NCBI RefSeq assembly: GCF_963664555.1
Contig: NZ_OY761461.1
Span: 2,232,001 to 2,296,000 of the forward strand
Direction of reading: 5' to 3'
DNA length: 64,000 bases
Source of the DNA: Labilibaculum sp.
GTDB taxonomy: Bacteria; Bacteroidota; Bacteroidia; Bacteroidales; Marinifilaceae
The position numbers and the translations under genes are program-made. The notes under the pieces were generated by a model, which was given only the letters and a program-made list of their open reading frames with translations, made no database searches and was not told the origin of the DNA. This document shows, piece by piece, positions 52,545 to 61,037 of the stretch (position 1 is its first letter; each line of letters opens with the position of its first letter).

Positions 52545-52805
52545 ATGAATAAAGTAAATAAAATATGTCAGAGTTGTGGAATGCCTTTGAAAAAAGATCC
52601 GAAGGGAGGAGGCACCAACAGCGACGGGAGCAAAAATTTAAAATACTGCAGTTATTGTTACGAGAATGGAGTGTTTCTTTATACCGGAACGCTTACCGAT
52701 TTTCAGGCTTTCTGCAGACAAAAAATGAGGGAAGGCGGACATTCAAAGTTTATTTCGTGGATTTTAACCCGCGGCATGGCGCGTTTGGAAAGATGGAAGA
52801 AGTAG
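52545..52805 (+). CDS. Small zinc-ribbon protein (Zn_ribbon_2-like)
   Basis: An 86-residue protein. Four cysteines make a zinc site: CQSCGMPL (C8, C11) and YCSYCY (about C35, C38), followed by the family's ENGVFLYTG and a helical part ending WILTRGMARLERWKK. It resembles the putative zinc-ribbon (PF12674-like) family of unknown function. Its 5' leader is almost identical to that of the Bcp gene, which suggests shared control. A second frame over the same bases is a shadow. Confidence 0.85.
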   Translation: MNKVNKICQSCGMPLKKDPKGGGTNSDGSKNLKYCSYCYENGVFLYTGTLTDFQAFCRQKMREGGHSKFISWILTRGMARLERWKK

Positions 52806-52916
52806 TGAAAATGCATGAGGAAGTTTCCTTTTAATAGTGCAATCAGAAACAAGATTGTTAATATTGCTGACGTGTTTTATCTAAACGAAGTAAAATGAAG
52901 CAATAATCAGGTACAA

Positions 52917-53540
52917 ATGGAAAATTTTGATCGTAAAAAGCACTGGGAGAATATTTACCAGTCGAAAGAATTGAAAGACGTAAGTTGGTTTCAGTCATCG
53001 CCGGAAACTTCTCTCGGATTTTTTAAACAGTTTAAGGCAAACTCTTCGGCAAAAATTATTGATATTGGTGGTGGTGACAGTTTGTTGGTTGATCATTTAC
53101 TGGATCTTGGCTATCAGAACCTATCCGTTCTTGATATTTCTGAAATCGCAATTGATAAGGCAAAACAACGGCTTGGCGAAAGAGCTAAAAAGGTAACTTG
53201 GATTGTTGCTGACGCTGCCGCATTCAAACCGACAGAAAAATATGATTTTTGGCACGATCGGGCAGCATTTCACTTTTTAACCGGCAAACAGGATATTTCA
53301 AATTATCTGGACACCGCACAGAAAAGCATCAATCCGGAGGGTGTACTGGTCATTGGAACTTTTTCGGAACAGGGACCCAAAAAATGCAGTGGAATTGAAA
53401 TTAAACAGTATTCTGAAAGCTCAATGAACGATTTGCTGACTAATTTCTTTTCAAAAATAAAATGCATTACGGTTGATCACAAAACTCCTTCGGGTATAGT
53501 TCAAAACTTCGTGTTTTGTAGTTTTCGGAAAAATACATGA
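52917..53540 (+). CDS. Class I SAM-dependent methyltransferase
   Basis: A 207-residue enzyme. Motif I is IIDIGGGDSLLVDHLLDLGY, motif II SVLDISEIAID, and the substrate-side region has WIVADAAAFKPTEKYDFWHDRAAFHFLT, common in the TPMT/UbiE-like group that methylates small molecules. It starts HWENIYQSKELKDVSWFQSSPE, typical of this Bacteroidota subgroup. It lies 111 bp after the zinc-ribbon gene, in the same direction; acceptor unknown. Confidence 0.9.
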   Translation: MENFDRKKHWENIYQSKELKDVSWFQSSPETSLGFFKQFKANSSAKIIDIGGGDSLLVDHLLDLGYQNLSVLDISEIAIDKAKQRLGERAKKVTWIVADAAAFKPTEKYDFWHDRAAFHFLTGKQDISNYLDTAQKSINPEGVLVIGTFSEQGPKKCSGIEIKQYSESSMNDLLTNFFSKIKCITVDHKTPSGIVQNFVFCSFRKNT

Positions 53541-53679
53541 TTGATAATAGGGATACTAGAATCATTTTTTATGCCAACAGGATATAACTTGTGCAGGTTG
53601 ATGAACTGATTTTAAAAGGCTAAAATACAAAGAAGGCTTTAACTTTTTCAAAGTTGGGAACGTAGGATGTTCTTGAATA

Positions 53680-53775
53680 CATCAATACAAATTTTCGGAA
53701 GGTAAAGAGGTACACGAATTTTTAGAAATTAGAAAAAGTTCAGGTAAGATTTTATTGCAGTCTGATGCCGAATGA
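53680..53775 (+). pseudogene. C-terminal remnant of a zinc-type/quinone oxidoreductase (MDR family)
   Basis: In the 421-bp gap before the SIMPL gene, a 31-codon frame reads KFSEGKEVHEFLEIRKSSGK and ends ILLQSDAE at a TGA. This is like the last helix and strand of medium-chain quinone oxidoreductases (HEFLExRKSSGKILL). No start or other domain is found upstream, where the same frame has a stop (53674-53676), so it is a fossil fragment. The rest of the gap (53541-53679 and 53776-53961) has nothing else I can name. Confidence 0.45.
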
Positions 53776-53961
53776 ATTTTAATTGGAAACAATTGTGTTT
53801 CTTGTTCCATCTCTTTGTTTGATGATATTTCTTTTTTGAAGTGATGCGCAACCAAATGGCATTCTACTCATCATTGGTGAGCAACGAATATTCTTTAGCA
53901 CGGTATTTGTATACTTAAACTTCATAAATTATCGAAAATATACACGAAAAAATTGAAACAT

Positions 53962-54657
53962 ATGAAAAGAAATGTAATACTATTATTGGCTGTTTTCTTA
54001 GGCTGGAGTGCGATGGCACAAGCTCAAAAAAACTTTATCGATCAAAATTACATCGAAGTAAAAGGATTGGCTGAGTTGGAAGTTGTACCCGATGAGATCT
54101 ATTTGAATATTCATTTGGATGAGGAGGACACAAAGAACAGGGAAAGCGTTGAAGTGTTGGAAAAACAAATGTTTGCGGCTTTAAAAAAGGCCGGCATCAA
54201 TTTGGAGAAGCAACTTTCTGTATCTGATTTTGCAAGTACTTTACAGGATCATTTTATTAAACGTGCGGATATGAAGAAATCGAAAGATTTTGAGCTTTTA
54301 GTGCACGATTCAAAAACATTGGGAAAGGTGTTTGTTGAGTTGGATAAGATCAAGATATCAAACATAAGTATTTTGAGAGTAGATCACTCCGAAATTGAAA
54401 AGTTTCGCAGGCAGGTTAAAATAAATGCTGTTATAGCTGGTAAGGAAAAAGCTATAGCTCTGGCTGAGGCAATTGGTCAAAAAGTTGGGAAAGCCATTTA
54501 TATCAATGAAGTTTCATCACCCTATGGCCGGCAAATGGTAAATACCATGATGCGGGTGAAAAGTGAAAGCTTTGAATCGGGTAAGGGTGCTCCTGATCTG
54601 GATTTTCAGAAAATAAAACTGGAGTATGCTGTGATGATTAGCTTTGCATTGGAATAG
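53962..54657 (+). CDS. SIMPL-domain (DUF541) periplasmic protein
   Basis: A 231-residue protein from the ATG at 53962; a TTG three codons upstream is unlikely. A signal peptide (about 1-20, WSAMAQAQ) is followed by IEVKGLAELEVVPDEIYLNIHL, the usual SIMPL/DUF541 opening, and a C-terminal YAVMISFALE strand. Related proteins (for example BP26, YggE) form large periplasmic rings; YggE is linked with oxidative stress tolerance. Terminator directly downstream; single-gene unit. Confidence 0.88.
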   Translation: MKRNVILLLAVFLGWSAMAQAQKNFIDQNYIEVKGLAELEVVPDEIYLNIHLDEEDTKNRESVEVLEKQMFAALKKAGINLEKQLSVSDFASTLQDHFIKRADMKKSKDFELLVHDSKTLGKVFVELDKIKISNISILRVDHSEIEKFRRQVKINAVIAGKEKAIALAEAIGQKVGKAIYINEVSSPYGRQMVNTMMRVKSESFESGKGAPDLDFQKIKLEYAVMISFALE

Positions 54658-54682
54658 AGAGTTTTAATCACAAATAAATATG

Positions 54683-54711
54683 AAGATCTCTACAAGTAGG
54701 GATCTTTTTTT
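54683..54711 (+). terminator. Terminator after the SIMPL gene
   Basis: AAGATCTCTA (54683-54692) pairs with TAGGGATCTT (54697-54706) with one G-U pair, 4-nt loop, followed by a T-run (54705-54711). Confidence 0.8.
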
Positions 54712-54731
54712 GTGCCTGTAAAAAGAAAGAT

Positions 54732-54815
54732 TTAACCACCAAAGAAAGGCTATCACGAAGACATACAAAGAAAAACAACAAATGCTTCGTGATACTTTGT
54801 GCTCTTTGGGGTTGA
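54732..54815. repeat. Imperfect inverted repeat (dispersed Bacteroidota type)
   Basis: Left arm TTAACCACCAAAGAAAGGC followed by TATCACGAAG (54732-54760) and right arm CTTCGTGATACTTTGTGCTC followed by TTTGGGGTTGAA (54784-54815) are complementary along about 27 bp, closing on the perfect TATCACGAAG/CTTCGTGATA. This looks like the common 'AACCAC..AAAG' intergenic palindromes of the phylum. It lies between the SIMPL terminator and plsC and could fold into a long hairpin. Confidence 0.65.
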
Positions 54816-54941
54816 ATTTTCACTCCAGCAATCCCACGGATAGTGGTATTTATAGCGGCAATTCATCAATTTTCCCAACAACACTTTATCTATAAATGTT
54901 TTTTTTGTTCTTTTGTGGAGAAATCCAAAATCGAAAAATAA

Positions 54942-55676
54942 ATGATCAAGATCTTATCTTATATTCTCAGTTTTATATTTTATATTCTCTTCTTATTGTT
55001 GTTGGTGATTTTTCATCCAATACAAGTAATCTGTCACAAGCTGTTTGGGTATCAGGCTCACAAGAATTCTGTTGATGTTTTAAACTTTTTTTTAATGCGC
55101 GTAGTTGTGTTTTTAGGCGTTCGCATTACCTCTCTGCCTAAAGTTAATTTGCCAACCGACCGGCCGTTAATCATTGTTTCCAATCATCAGGGAGTATACG
55201 ACATCCCGCCAATTGTCTGGATTTTCAGAAAACACCATCCAAAGTTCATTTCAAAAAAGGAATTGGCTAAAAACATTCCGAGTGTGTCTTATAATCTTCG
55301 CCATTCGGGAGCCGCCTTAATCGATAGAAAGAACAGAGCGCAGGCAATACCGGAAATTTATAAACTGGGTCAGTTAATCGCGAAAAACAATTATGCAGCC
55401 AGTATTTTTCCAGAAGGAACCAGAAGTAAAACAGGAGTGATGAAACCTTTTAAAGCTGGTGGAATAGAAGCTTTACTTCAGGCCGCACCAAATGCGTTAA
55501 TTGTTCCTTTTGTTGTTGATGGAAATTATAAAATTGAAGAAAAAGGAATGTTCCCCTTGTGCCTGGGAGCTAAGGTTAGCTATAAGGTTTTAGATCCAAT
55601 TGAGCCTCTATCTTACACTGCAATTGAACTAACCGAAATGGTAGAAGCTTTAATTAAGAAAGAATTGAACCAATAA
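54942..55676 (+). CDS. plsC: 1-acyl-sn-glycerol-3-phosphate acyltransferase
   Basis: A 244-residue membrane-bound enzyme that acylates lysophosphatidic acid to phosphatidic acid. An N-terminal hydrophobic stretch (about 3-30) is followed by the HX4D catalytic motif in VSNHQGVYDIPP, then SIFPEGTRSKTG (substrate-binding EGTRS) and PFVVDGNYKI. Length is normal. It is followed 16 bp later by a patatin gene, a probable two-gene lipid unit. Confidence 0.93.
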   Translation: MIKILSYILSFIFYILFLLLLVIFHPIQVICHKLFGYQAHKNSVDVLNFFLMRVVVFLGVRITSLPKVNLPTDRPLIIVSNHQGVYDIPPIVWIFRKHHPKFISKKELAKNIPSVSYNLRHSGAALIDRKNRAQAIPEIYKLGQLIAKNNYAASIFPEGTRSKTGVMKPFKAGGIEALLQAAPNALIVPFVVDGNYKIEEKGMFPLCLGAKVSYKVLDPIEPLSYTAIELTEMVEALIKKELNQ

Positions 55677-55692
55677 TACTGATAAAAGATTG

Positions 55693-56544
55693 ATGATGAA
55701 CCAAAATAACAAAACAGCATTGGTAGTGGAAGGTGGCGCCATGCGCGGTATTTTTGCAGCTGGAGTTTTGGATCAGTTCATTGAGATGGAATTCAATCCT
55801 TTTCATTCTGTATTGGGAGTTTCTGCCGGAGCTGTTAATGTGGCAGCTTATCTTTCCAGACAGAAAAAGAGAAATTTTAAAATGTTCACAGATTATTCTT
55901 TGCGTCCGGAATACATCAGTTGGAAGAAGTTTTTAACAGGTGGCCATTTAATGGATTTAGATTGGTCTTGGGATATCACTGCCCGCGAACTGCCTATCGA
56001 TCTGGACGTGCTTTTTGCCAACAATCCTGATTTTGAAATAGGTGTTACCATGAACTCCGATGGTCGTTCGGTTTTTATTAAGCCCGATGCAGAAAGCCTT
56101 AGTCATGTGATGAAAGCCAGCTGTACGGTTCCGCTTTTTTACCGCAATTTTCTGAAAATAGATGGCCAAATAGTTTCGGATGGAGGCGTTTCTGCGCCCA
56201 TTCCAATTCAAAGAGCAGTTGAAAAAGGAGCTGTAAAAATTATGGTGATTCGTTCCCGTCCAAATTCTTTTCGGATGAAAAAAGGAATGGAATCAAAATT
56301 GGGACGTTTGCTCTTTCGAAAACATCCGGGTTTGGTGAAAGCATTGTTGAATCGCCCGGATAATTACAATTCATCCATTGATTTTATTCAAAATACTCCG
56401 CAAAACCTTCAGATTTTAGATGTTTGTCCTCCCGAAAGTTTTAAGACAAAGCGATTTACTCAGGATTATGCCACACTGTTAAGTGATTACGAGCTGGGGC
56501 AGGAAATGGGGCGGATTGCAATCGAAAAATGGAATCTTCTGTAA
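55693..56544 (+). CDS. Patatin-family phospholipase (YjjU-like)
   Basis: A 283-residue cytoplasmic protein starting at one of two adjacent ATGs (55693 or 55696). The oxyanion motif EGGAMRGIFAAGVLD, nucleophile elbow GVSAGAVN and catalytic DGG (VSDGGVSAPIP) are all intact. The C-terminal PESFKTKRFTQDYATLLSDYELG is typical of the YjjU group of bacterial patatins. It follows plsC, suggesting lipid turnover. Confidence 0.9.
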   Translation: MMNQNNKTALVVEGGAMRGIFAAGVLDQFIEMEFNPFHSVLGVSAGAVNVAAYLSRQKKRNFKMFTDYSLRPEYISWKKFLTGGHLMDLDWSWDITARELPIDLDVLFANNPDFEIGVTMNSDGRSVFIKPDAESLSHVMKASCTVPLFYRNFLKIDGQIVSDGGVSAPIPIQRAVEKGAVKIMVIRSRPNSFRMKKGMESKLGRLLFRKHPGLVKALLNRPDNYNSSIDFIQNTPQNLQILDVCPPESFKTKRFTQDYATLLSDYELGQEMGRIAIEKWNLL

Positions 56545-56707
56545 TTTCATCCTAAAATCAGAATAAATATACTTCCTTATTAAACCTTTTATCGTTTTAC
56601 TTGTCTATACAGTGCAACTAAAATCCGAATAAGGGACTTTCTTATTGCTCAAATGTTAATAAATATGTAAAATCATATATTTATTCATGTTTTTGAGTTT
56701 CGAATAG

Positions 56708-56715
56708 TATGTTTG
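56708..56715 (+). promoter_or_regulatory. Candidate -7 box of the TonB-receptor promoter
   Basis: TATGTTTG fits TAnnTTTG exactly and lies 35 bp before the receptor ATG. A -33 TTG at the right distance is not obvious. Confidence 0.45.
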
Positions 56716-56750
56716 TGCGGACAATTTATAAAACTCATAATTCAATTTAA

Positions 56751-59213
56751 ATGAATCGAATAATTTTTCTGATCTGCTTAAGCGTTATTGCAATATCGGC
56801 TAAGGCAGTAGAACCGGTTTTAAAACCGGAAATGAAAGGTGGAGTAGTAAAAGGTATTGTGATGGACAATGCGATGGATATTCCTGTTGAATACGCAACA
56901 GTTTCTGTTTACAGTATGGCCGACTCAAGCCTTATTGACGGAACCATCACCGACGAAAAAGGGGCTTTCGAACTTACAAAGTTGAAGCCTGGAAAATACT
57001 TTGTTGAAATTACTTTTATTGGTTATAATAAAGCTGTAGTTCGAAATATTCCTATTGATGGAAACAGAAAACTGGCTGATTTAAAGATTGTGAATTTAAG
57101 GCAATCGTCAGAAACATTAGGCGAGGTTATGGTAACTTCAGAACGTTCGCCCGTTCAGTATCAAATTGATAAAAAGGTAATTCCGGTTAGCCGGCAAATT
57201 ACTGCTGCCAGCGGAACCGCTGTTGATATTTTGGAGAATGTTCCATCTGTTAGTGTTGATATAGAGGGGAATGTAAGTCTTCGGGGCAATTCAAATTTCA
57301 CTGTTTTGGTAGATGGAAAACCTTCTATTTTGGATGCATCGGATATTTTGCAGCAAATGCCTGCAAGTGTGATTGAGAACATCGAAATTATTACCAATCC
57401 TTCAGCGAAATACGATCCGGAAGGAACGGCTGGAATTATTAATATCATCACAAAAAAGAATGTTGAAAAGGGATTGAACGGAGTGGCTAATTTATCGGTT
57501 GGCAGCCAGGAAAATCGAAGTGGTGATATTTTAATCAATTATCGTAAGAAAAAGTGGAACTGGAATTTTGGATTTGATTACAGCAATCGTCAGTTCGAAG
57601 GCACAAGTGAAACCGAAAACAGAACCATTTTTGAGAATGTTACAAGTTCTGTTATATCTGATGGAGAATCATTGATGAAGCGTTTGGGCTATGGTATTCG
57701 CACCGGTTTTGATGTTGAAATAGATGATAAAAACAGCATTTCGTTTGGCTTCCGATACGGAAACAGAGACATGGAACGGGGTTCCGTTTTGGATTATCAA
57801 GAGTTTGACAGTGAAAATCCGGAAAGAATTTTATACGATAGTGAAGATCTTTGGAAGAAAGAAATGACTTTCGTTAATTCAAACTTTTCGTATACCAGAA
57901 AATTTAGTGGGAAAGGTCATCAGTTGGCTTCTCAGGTGACTTATTCGCATCGTGGAAGTGGTGATGAGCAGTCAACCAACGAATTGTTTGATGTTGATGG
58001 CAAGCAAATATCCGGGAAAATTGCAACTGAGGATGGACCGGGAACCAGATGGGAGATCCGCTCCGATTACACATTGCCATTGGGAGCAGATACAAAATTT
58101 GAATTTGGTTATCAGGGGCAGATTCGTTCAAACGAGGCGGATACAAAACAGGAGGATTTTGTTGTGGGAACCGGATATGTGCCTCAGCCATTATATAGTC
58201 ATGATGTAACTTACGATCAGCAGGTGCATGGTTTGTATACAACTTATGCTTCAAAAATTGGAAAGTTTGGCTATCAACTGGGCTTCAGATCTGAATATAC
58301 AAATCGGGAAATCGATTTTAAAGATGAATCAGAGCTTTTCACCATTAAACGGTGGGATTTCTTTCCAACCATACACACTCAAATGGATTTGGGATCAGAC
58401 AATCAGGTGATGGCGAGTTATACCAGACGGATTCAGCGTCCGAGAGGTTATTGGTTGGAGCCTTTTGTTACCTGGACAGATGCTTACAATGTGCGACAAG
58501 GAAATCCTGATTTGAATCCTGAATATATTGACTCTTACGAGTTGGCTTATTCGAAGCGGTTCGGAGATCAGTCGGTGACTTTTGAAACTTATTACAAAGT
58601 CACTCACAATAAAATTGAAAGTGTTAGATATCCTTGGGAAGATCAGGGCAACGTAATGAAGAGTACTTCGGTTAATGTAGGAAATGATTATTCTTTAGGT
58701 ATGGAAGCAACCATAAATTTGTCTTTTGGCAAATGGCTTAAGAACGATTTAATAGGTAATTTTTATCACTACAAAGAAGAAGGAGATTTCACAATAACCA
58801 ATTCATCCAATGAGGATATTTATAAAGATTTTTCAACGAAAAGTTACAATTGGAGTTTAAGGAATAATTCAACCATTATATTTGATCCGGAAACACGGGT
58901 TCAGTTTACAGCGAATTATCAATCCGAGACGAATTGGGCCCAAGGGAAACGTAAGGGGTTCTTTACAACATCAGCAGCTTTAAAGCGAGATTTCATGAAA
59001 CGTAAGTTATCTGCTACTTTCCAGATTCGCGATATTTTTGCAACGGCAAAACATGAAACCTTATACGAAGGGGATAATTTTTACAATTTTAGTCAGTTTA
59101 ATCATAAATCACCAACATTTAATTTGAAATTAAGTTTTAAAATTAACAATTATAAAATGAAGCGTGAACGGGGATCAGAAGGCGGGGTTGATGTGGAAGA
59201 ATTTGAAATGTAA
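56751..59213 (+). CDS. TonB-dependent outer-membrane receptor (OMP_b-brl_3 type)
   Basis: An 820-residue outer-membrane protein. After a signal peptide (about 1-19) comes a CarboxypepD_reg-like domain (about 33-115, VKGIVMDNAMDIPVEYATVSVYSMADSSLIDG), then a plug (about 125-230: SGTAVDILENVPSVSVDIEGNVSLRGNSNFTVLVDGKPS and YDPEGTAGIINIITKKN) and a beta-barrel. Lack of a SusC-type extension and no SusD neighbour argue against polysaccharide uptake; this subgroup is often linked to peptides, metals or unknown substrates. It is a single gene with its own promoter-like box and terminator. Confidence 0.92.
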   Translation: MNRIIFLICLSVIAISAKAVEPVLKPEMKGGVVKGIVMDNAMDIPVEYATVSVYSMADSSLIDGTITDEKGAFELTKLKPGKYFVEITFIGYNKAVVRNIPIDGNRKLADLKIVNLRQSSETLGEVMVTSERSPVQYQIDKKVIPVSRQITAASGTAVDILENVPSVSVDIEGNVSLRGNSNFTVLVDGKPSILDASDILQQMPASVIENIEIITNPSAKYDPEGTAGIINIITKKNVEKGLNGVANLSVGSQENRSGDILINYRKKKWNWNFGFDYSNRQFEGTSETENRTIFENVTSSVISDGESLMKRLGYGIRTGFDVEIDDKNSISFGFRYGNRDMERGSVLDYQEFDSENPERILYDSEDLWKKEMTFVNSNFSYTRKFSGKGHQLASQVTYSHRGSGDEQSTNELFDVDGKQISGKIATEDGPGTRWEIRSDYTLPLGADTKFEFGYQGQIRSNEADTKQEDFVVGTGYVPQPLYSHDVTYDQQVHGLYTTYASKIGKFGYQLGFRSEYTNREIDFKDESELFTIKRWDFFPTIHTQMDLGSDNQVMASYTRRIQRPRGYWLEPFVTWTDAYNVRQGNPDLNPEYIDSYELAYSKRFGDQSVTFETYYKVTHNKIESVRYPWEDQGNVMKSTSVNVGNDYSLGMEATINLSFGKWLKNDLIGNFYHYKEEGDFTITNSSNEDIYKDFSTKSYNWSLRNNSTIIFDPETRVQFTANYQSETNWAQGKRKGFFTTSAALKRDFMKRKLSATFQIRDIFATAKHETLYEGDNFYNFSQFNHKSPTFNLKLSFKINNYKMKRERGSEGGVDVEEFEM

Positions 59214-59236
59214 AAGCGATTAACGAAATATTGAAG

Positions 59237-59270
59237 AAACTCACGGAATTAATTTCGTGAGTTTTTTTTT
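59237..59270 (+). terminator. Terminator after the TonB-receptor gene
   Basis: AAACTCACG (59237-59245) pairs with CGTGAGTTT (59256-59264), followed by a run of T to 59270. Confidence 0.88.
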
Positions 59271-59303
59271 ATGGGTGACATTTGATTGTCAATTAATTGA
59301 CTG

Positions 59304-60047
59304 TTACTTGATAAGAGCTGAGATTACGATGAAGGATCCAGTGATGATGTTGATCCCAATCACTATTTTTCTGAATTTTTCAGGTTCAATTTTCCCGGAA
59401 AATTTAGCTCCAAAATGCGATCCGAAAAATAAAATGGGAAGACAGAAAAGAGCAAGGTTTACGGATTCCATTTCTATCATTCCCTTCATTAAAAAGGCTG
59501 CGGTAGTGAAAAAGGCGGAAAAAGTACTAAACCAGGCAAATACGCCACGGAATCTTTCTTTTGGATACCCTTTGCGATTCATAGCAATAACCAATGGCGG
59601 ACCACCAACTGATATTGCACTGCCAAGAATACCGCTGATAAATCCGGCAAAAACAATTGGAAAATTTAAAAAGCGTTTGGCCAATTTCACTTTGCCTATC
59701 ATCTGTATGGAGAAAAGGATAATCAGAACACCTGTTATGAGTCGTAAATTATCACTACTCACATATTCCAAAGCATAAACACCCAAAGGAATTCCACCTA
59801 AACTGGCAATAAACATGGGAATAAAATAGTATGCCCTAATTTTTTCTTGAAGTTTAAACAGGATTACCAAACTGGTTATCAAATTGAATAAACTCATGGC
59901 AGGAACTAAAACCTGCATGGGGAAAATAAAAGAAAGAAATGGGATTGCAAGTAATGCAAATCCAAAACCTGTCATCCCTTTTATAAATGCTGCCGAAAGG
60001 ATAACGATAGCGCAAAGAACGATTTGAATTATGGTGATATCATGCAT
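59304..60047 (-). CDS. TSUP/TauE-SafE family membrane transporter
   Basis: A 247-residue protein with about eight membrane segments in two related halves. The marks are AAFIKGMTGFGFALLAIPFLSFIFP near the start and GFISGILGSAISVGGPPLVIAMNRKGYPKERFRG in the middle, as in sulfite/sulfoacetate exporters of the TauE/SafE family (PF01925). Substrate uncertain. It converges on the TonB-receptor terminator and is preceded by a MarC gene in the same direction with a 100-bp gap. Confidence 0.9.
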   Translation of the reverse strand: MHDITIIQIVLCAIVILSAAFIKGMTGFGFALLAIPFLSFIFPMQVLVPAMSLFNLITSLVILFKLQEKIRAYYFIPMFIASLGGIPLGVYALEYVSSDNLRLITGVLIILFSIQMIGKVKLAKRFLNFPIVFAGFISGILGSAISVGGPPLVIAMNRKGYPKERFRGVFAWFSTFSAFFTTAAFLMKGMIEMESVNLALFCLPILFFGSHFGAKFSGKIEPEKFRKIVIGINIITGSFIVISALIK

Positions 60048-60147
60048 TATAAATCCAATTAATAATTTGTACTTGAATGATACAAAGTTAGCGGATTCAA
60101 CAATATGTTTTGCGTTAAATATGCTTAAAATTTCTTTCCGGGAAATG

Positions 60148-60753
60148 TTATAAAACTTCCCTTAAGAAAGGGAATAAGGAATAAATTTGAATCGCTACGT
60201 TAGTCATAAACAACTTTACTGAAATGGCAAGTAAGATAATTCCAAAAACTTTACGTAAAACGTGAATTCCACCTTCACCAAGAATACGCTCAACAAGATT
60301 AGTTGAGCGAAGTACGATGTATACAAATATCATATTCAATACAATGGCAGCAATTAGATTTTCCATAGCATATTCGGCACGCAATGCAAGAACCGTTGTA
60401 AATGAACCTGCTCCTGCCACTAACGGAAAGGCGATAGGAACTATAGAAACTCCACTCGGCCCGTCATATTTAATAATTTCGATGCCGAGAGCCATTTCTA
60501 CACCCATTATAAACAGTATGAATGATCCGGCAATTGCAAAACTAGAAATATCAACTCCAAATAGTCCAAGAAGTTTTTGACCTAAAAAAGTAAAGGCTAT
60601 CAGCACAATAAGGGCAACAACAGTTGCTTTTAGGGCTTCAATTTTACCTCCTTTTTTCTGCAAATCTAATATGATTGGAATAGATCCAATAATATCTATT
60701 ACCGCGAAAAGAACCATTGAAGAGGTGATGATTTGAAGAAAATTGAAATTCAT
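60148..60753 (-). CDS. MarC/YchE-family membrane protein
   Basis: A 201-residue protein from the ATG at 60753 (the frame extends to a TTG at 60789). Six membrane segments carry MarC features: FAVIDIIGSIPIIL, AGSFILFIMGVEMALG, SGVSIVPIAFPLVAGAGSFTTVLAL. Once linked to multiple antibiotic resistance, the family's real role is unknown. The start is 280 bp from the left end of the insertion element. Confidence 0.9.
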   Translation of the reverse strand: MNFNFLQIITSSMVLFAVIDIIGSIPIILDLQKKGGKIEALKATVVALIVLIAFTFLGQKLLGLFGVDISSFAIAGSFILFIMGVEMALGIEIIKYDGPSGVSIVPIAFPLVAGAGSFTTVLALRAEYAMENLIAAIVLNMIFVYIVLRSTNLVERILGEGGIHVLRKVFGIILLAISVKLFMTNVAIQIYSLFPFLREVL

Positions 60754-61037
60754 GACAATATAATTTTGGACTTGTAAATAGACTTGCAATTAGCTCCGAT
60801 AAACTTACAAATTTTTTAATCGAATGAGTAAGACCAAGCTTTCTAACTTCTTACTTTAGGAAGTTGTTTTTGTTAAAAATAATTGAAAAATGGATATGTA
60901 TGTTTAAAATAAAACAATAATGAAGCTATTGTGTTTAAAATTTAAACTTTGGCGAAGATATATCTTTTTTTGAAAATGCCCCTAAGCTTAGCTAAAATAT
61001 TTTAGGAGAGGGGAACGTATTAGTAGTATATGCAAAA

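Noticed and set aside
52565..52834. A second plus-strand frame over the zinc-ribbon gene
   Set aside because: The other frame has the clear CxxC...CxxC zinc motif, a better start and the conserved leader up to its ATG.
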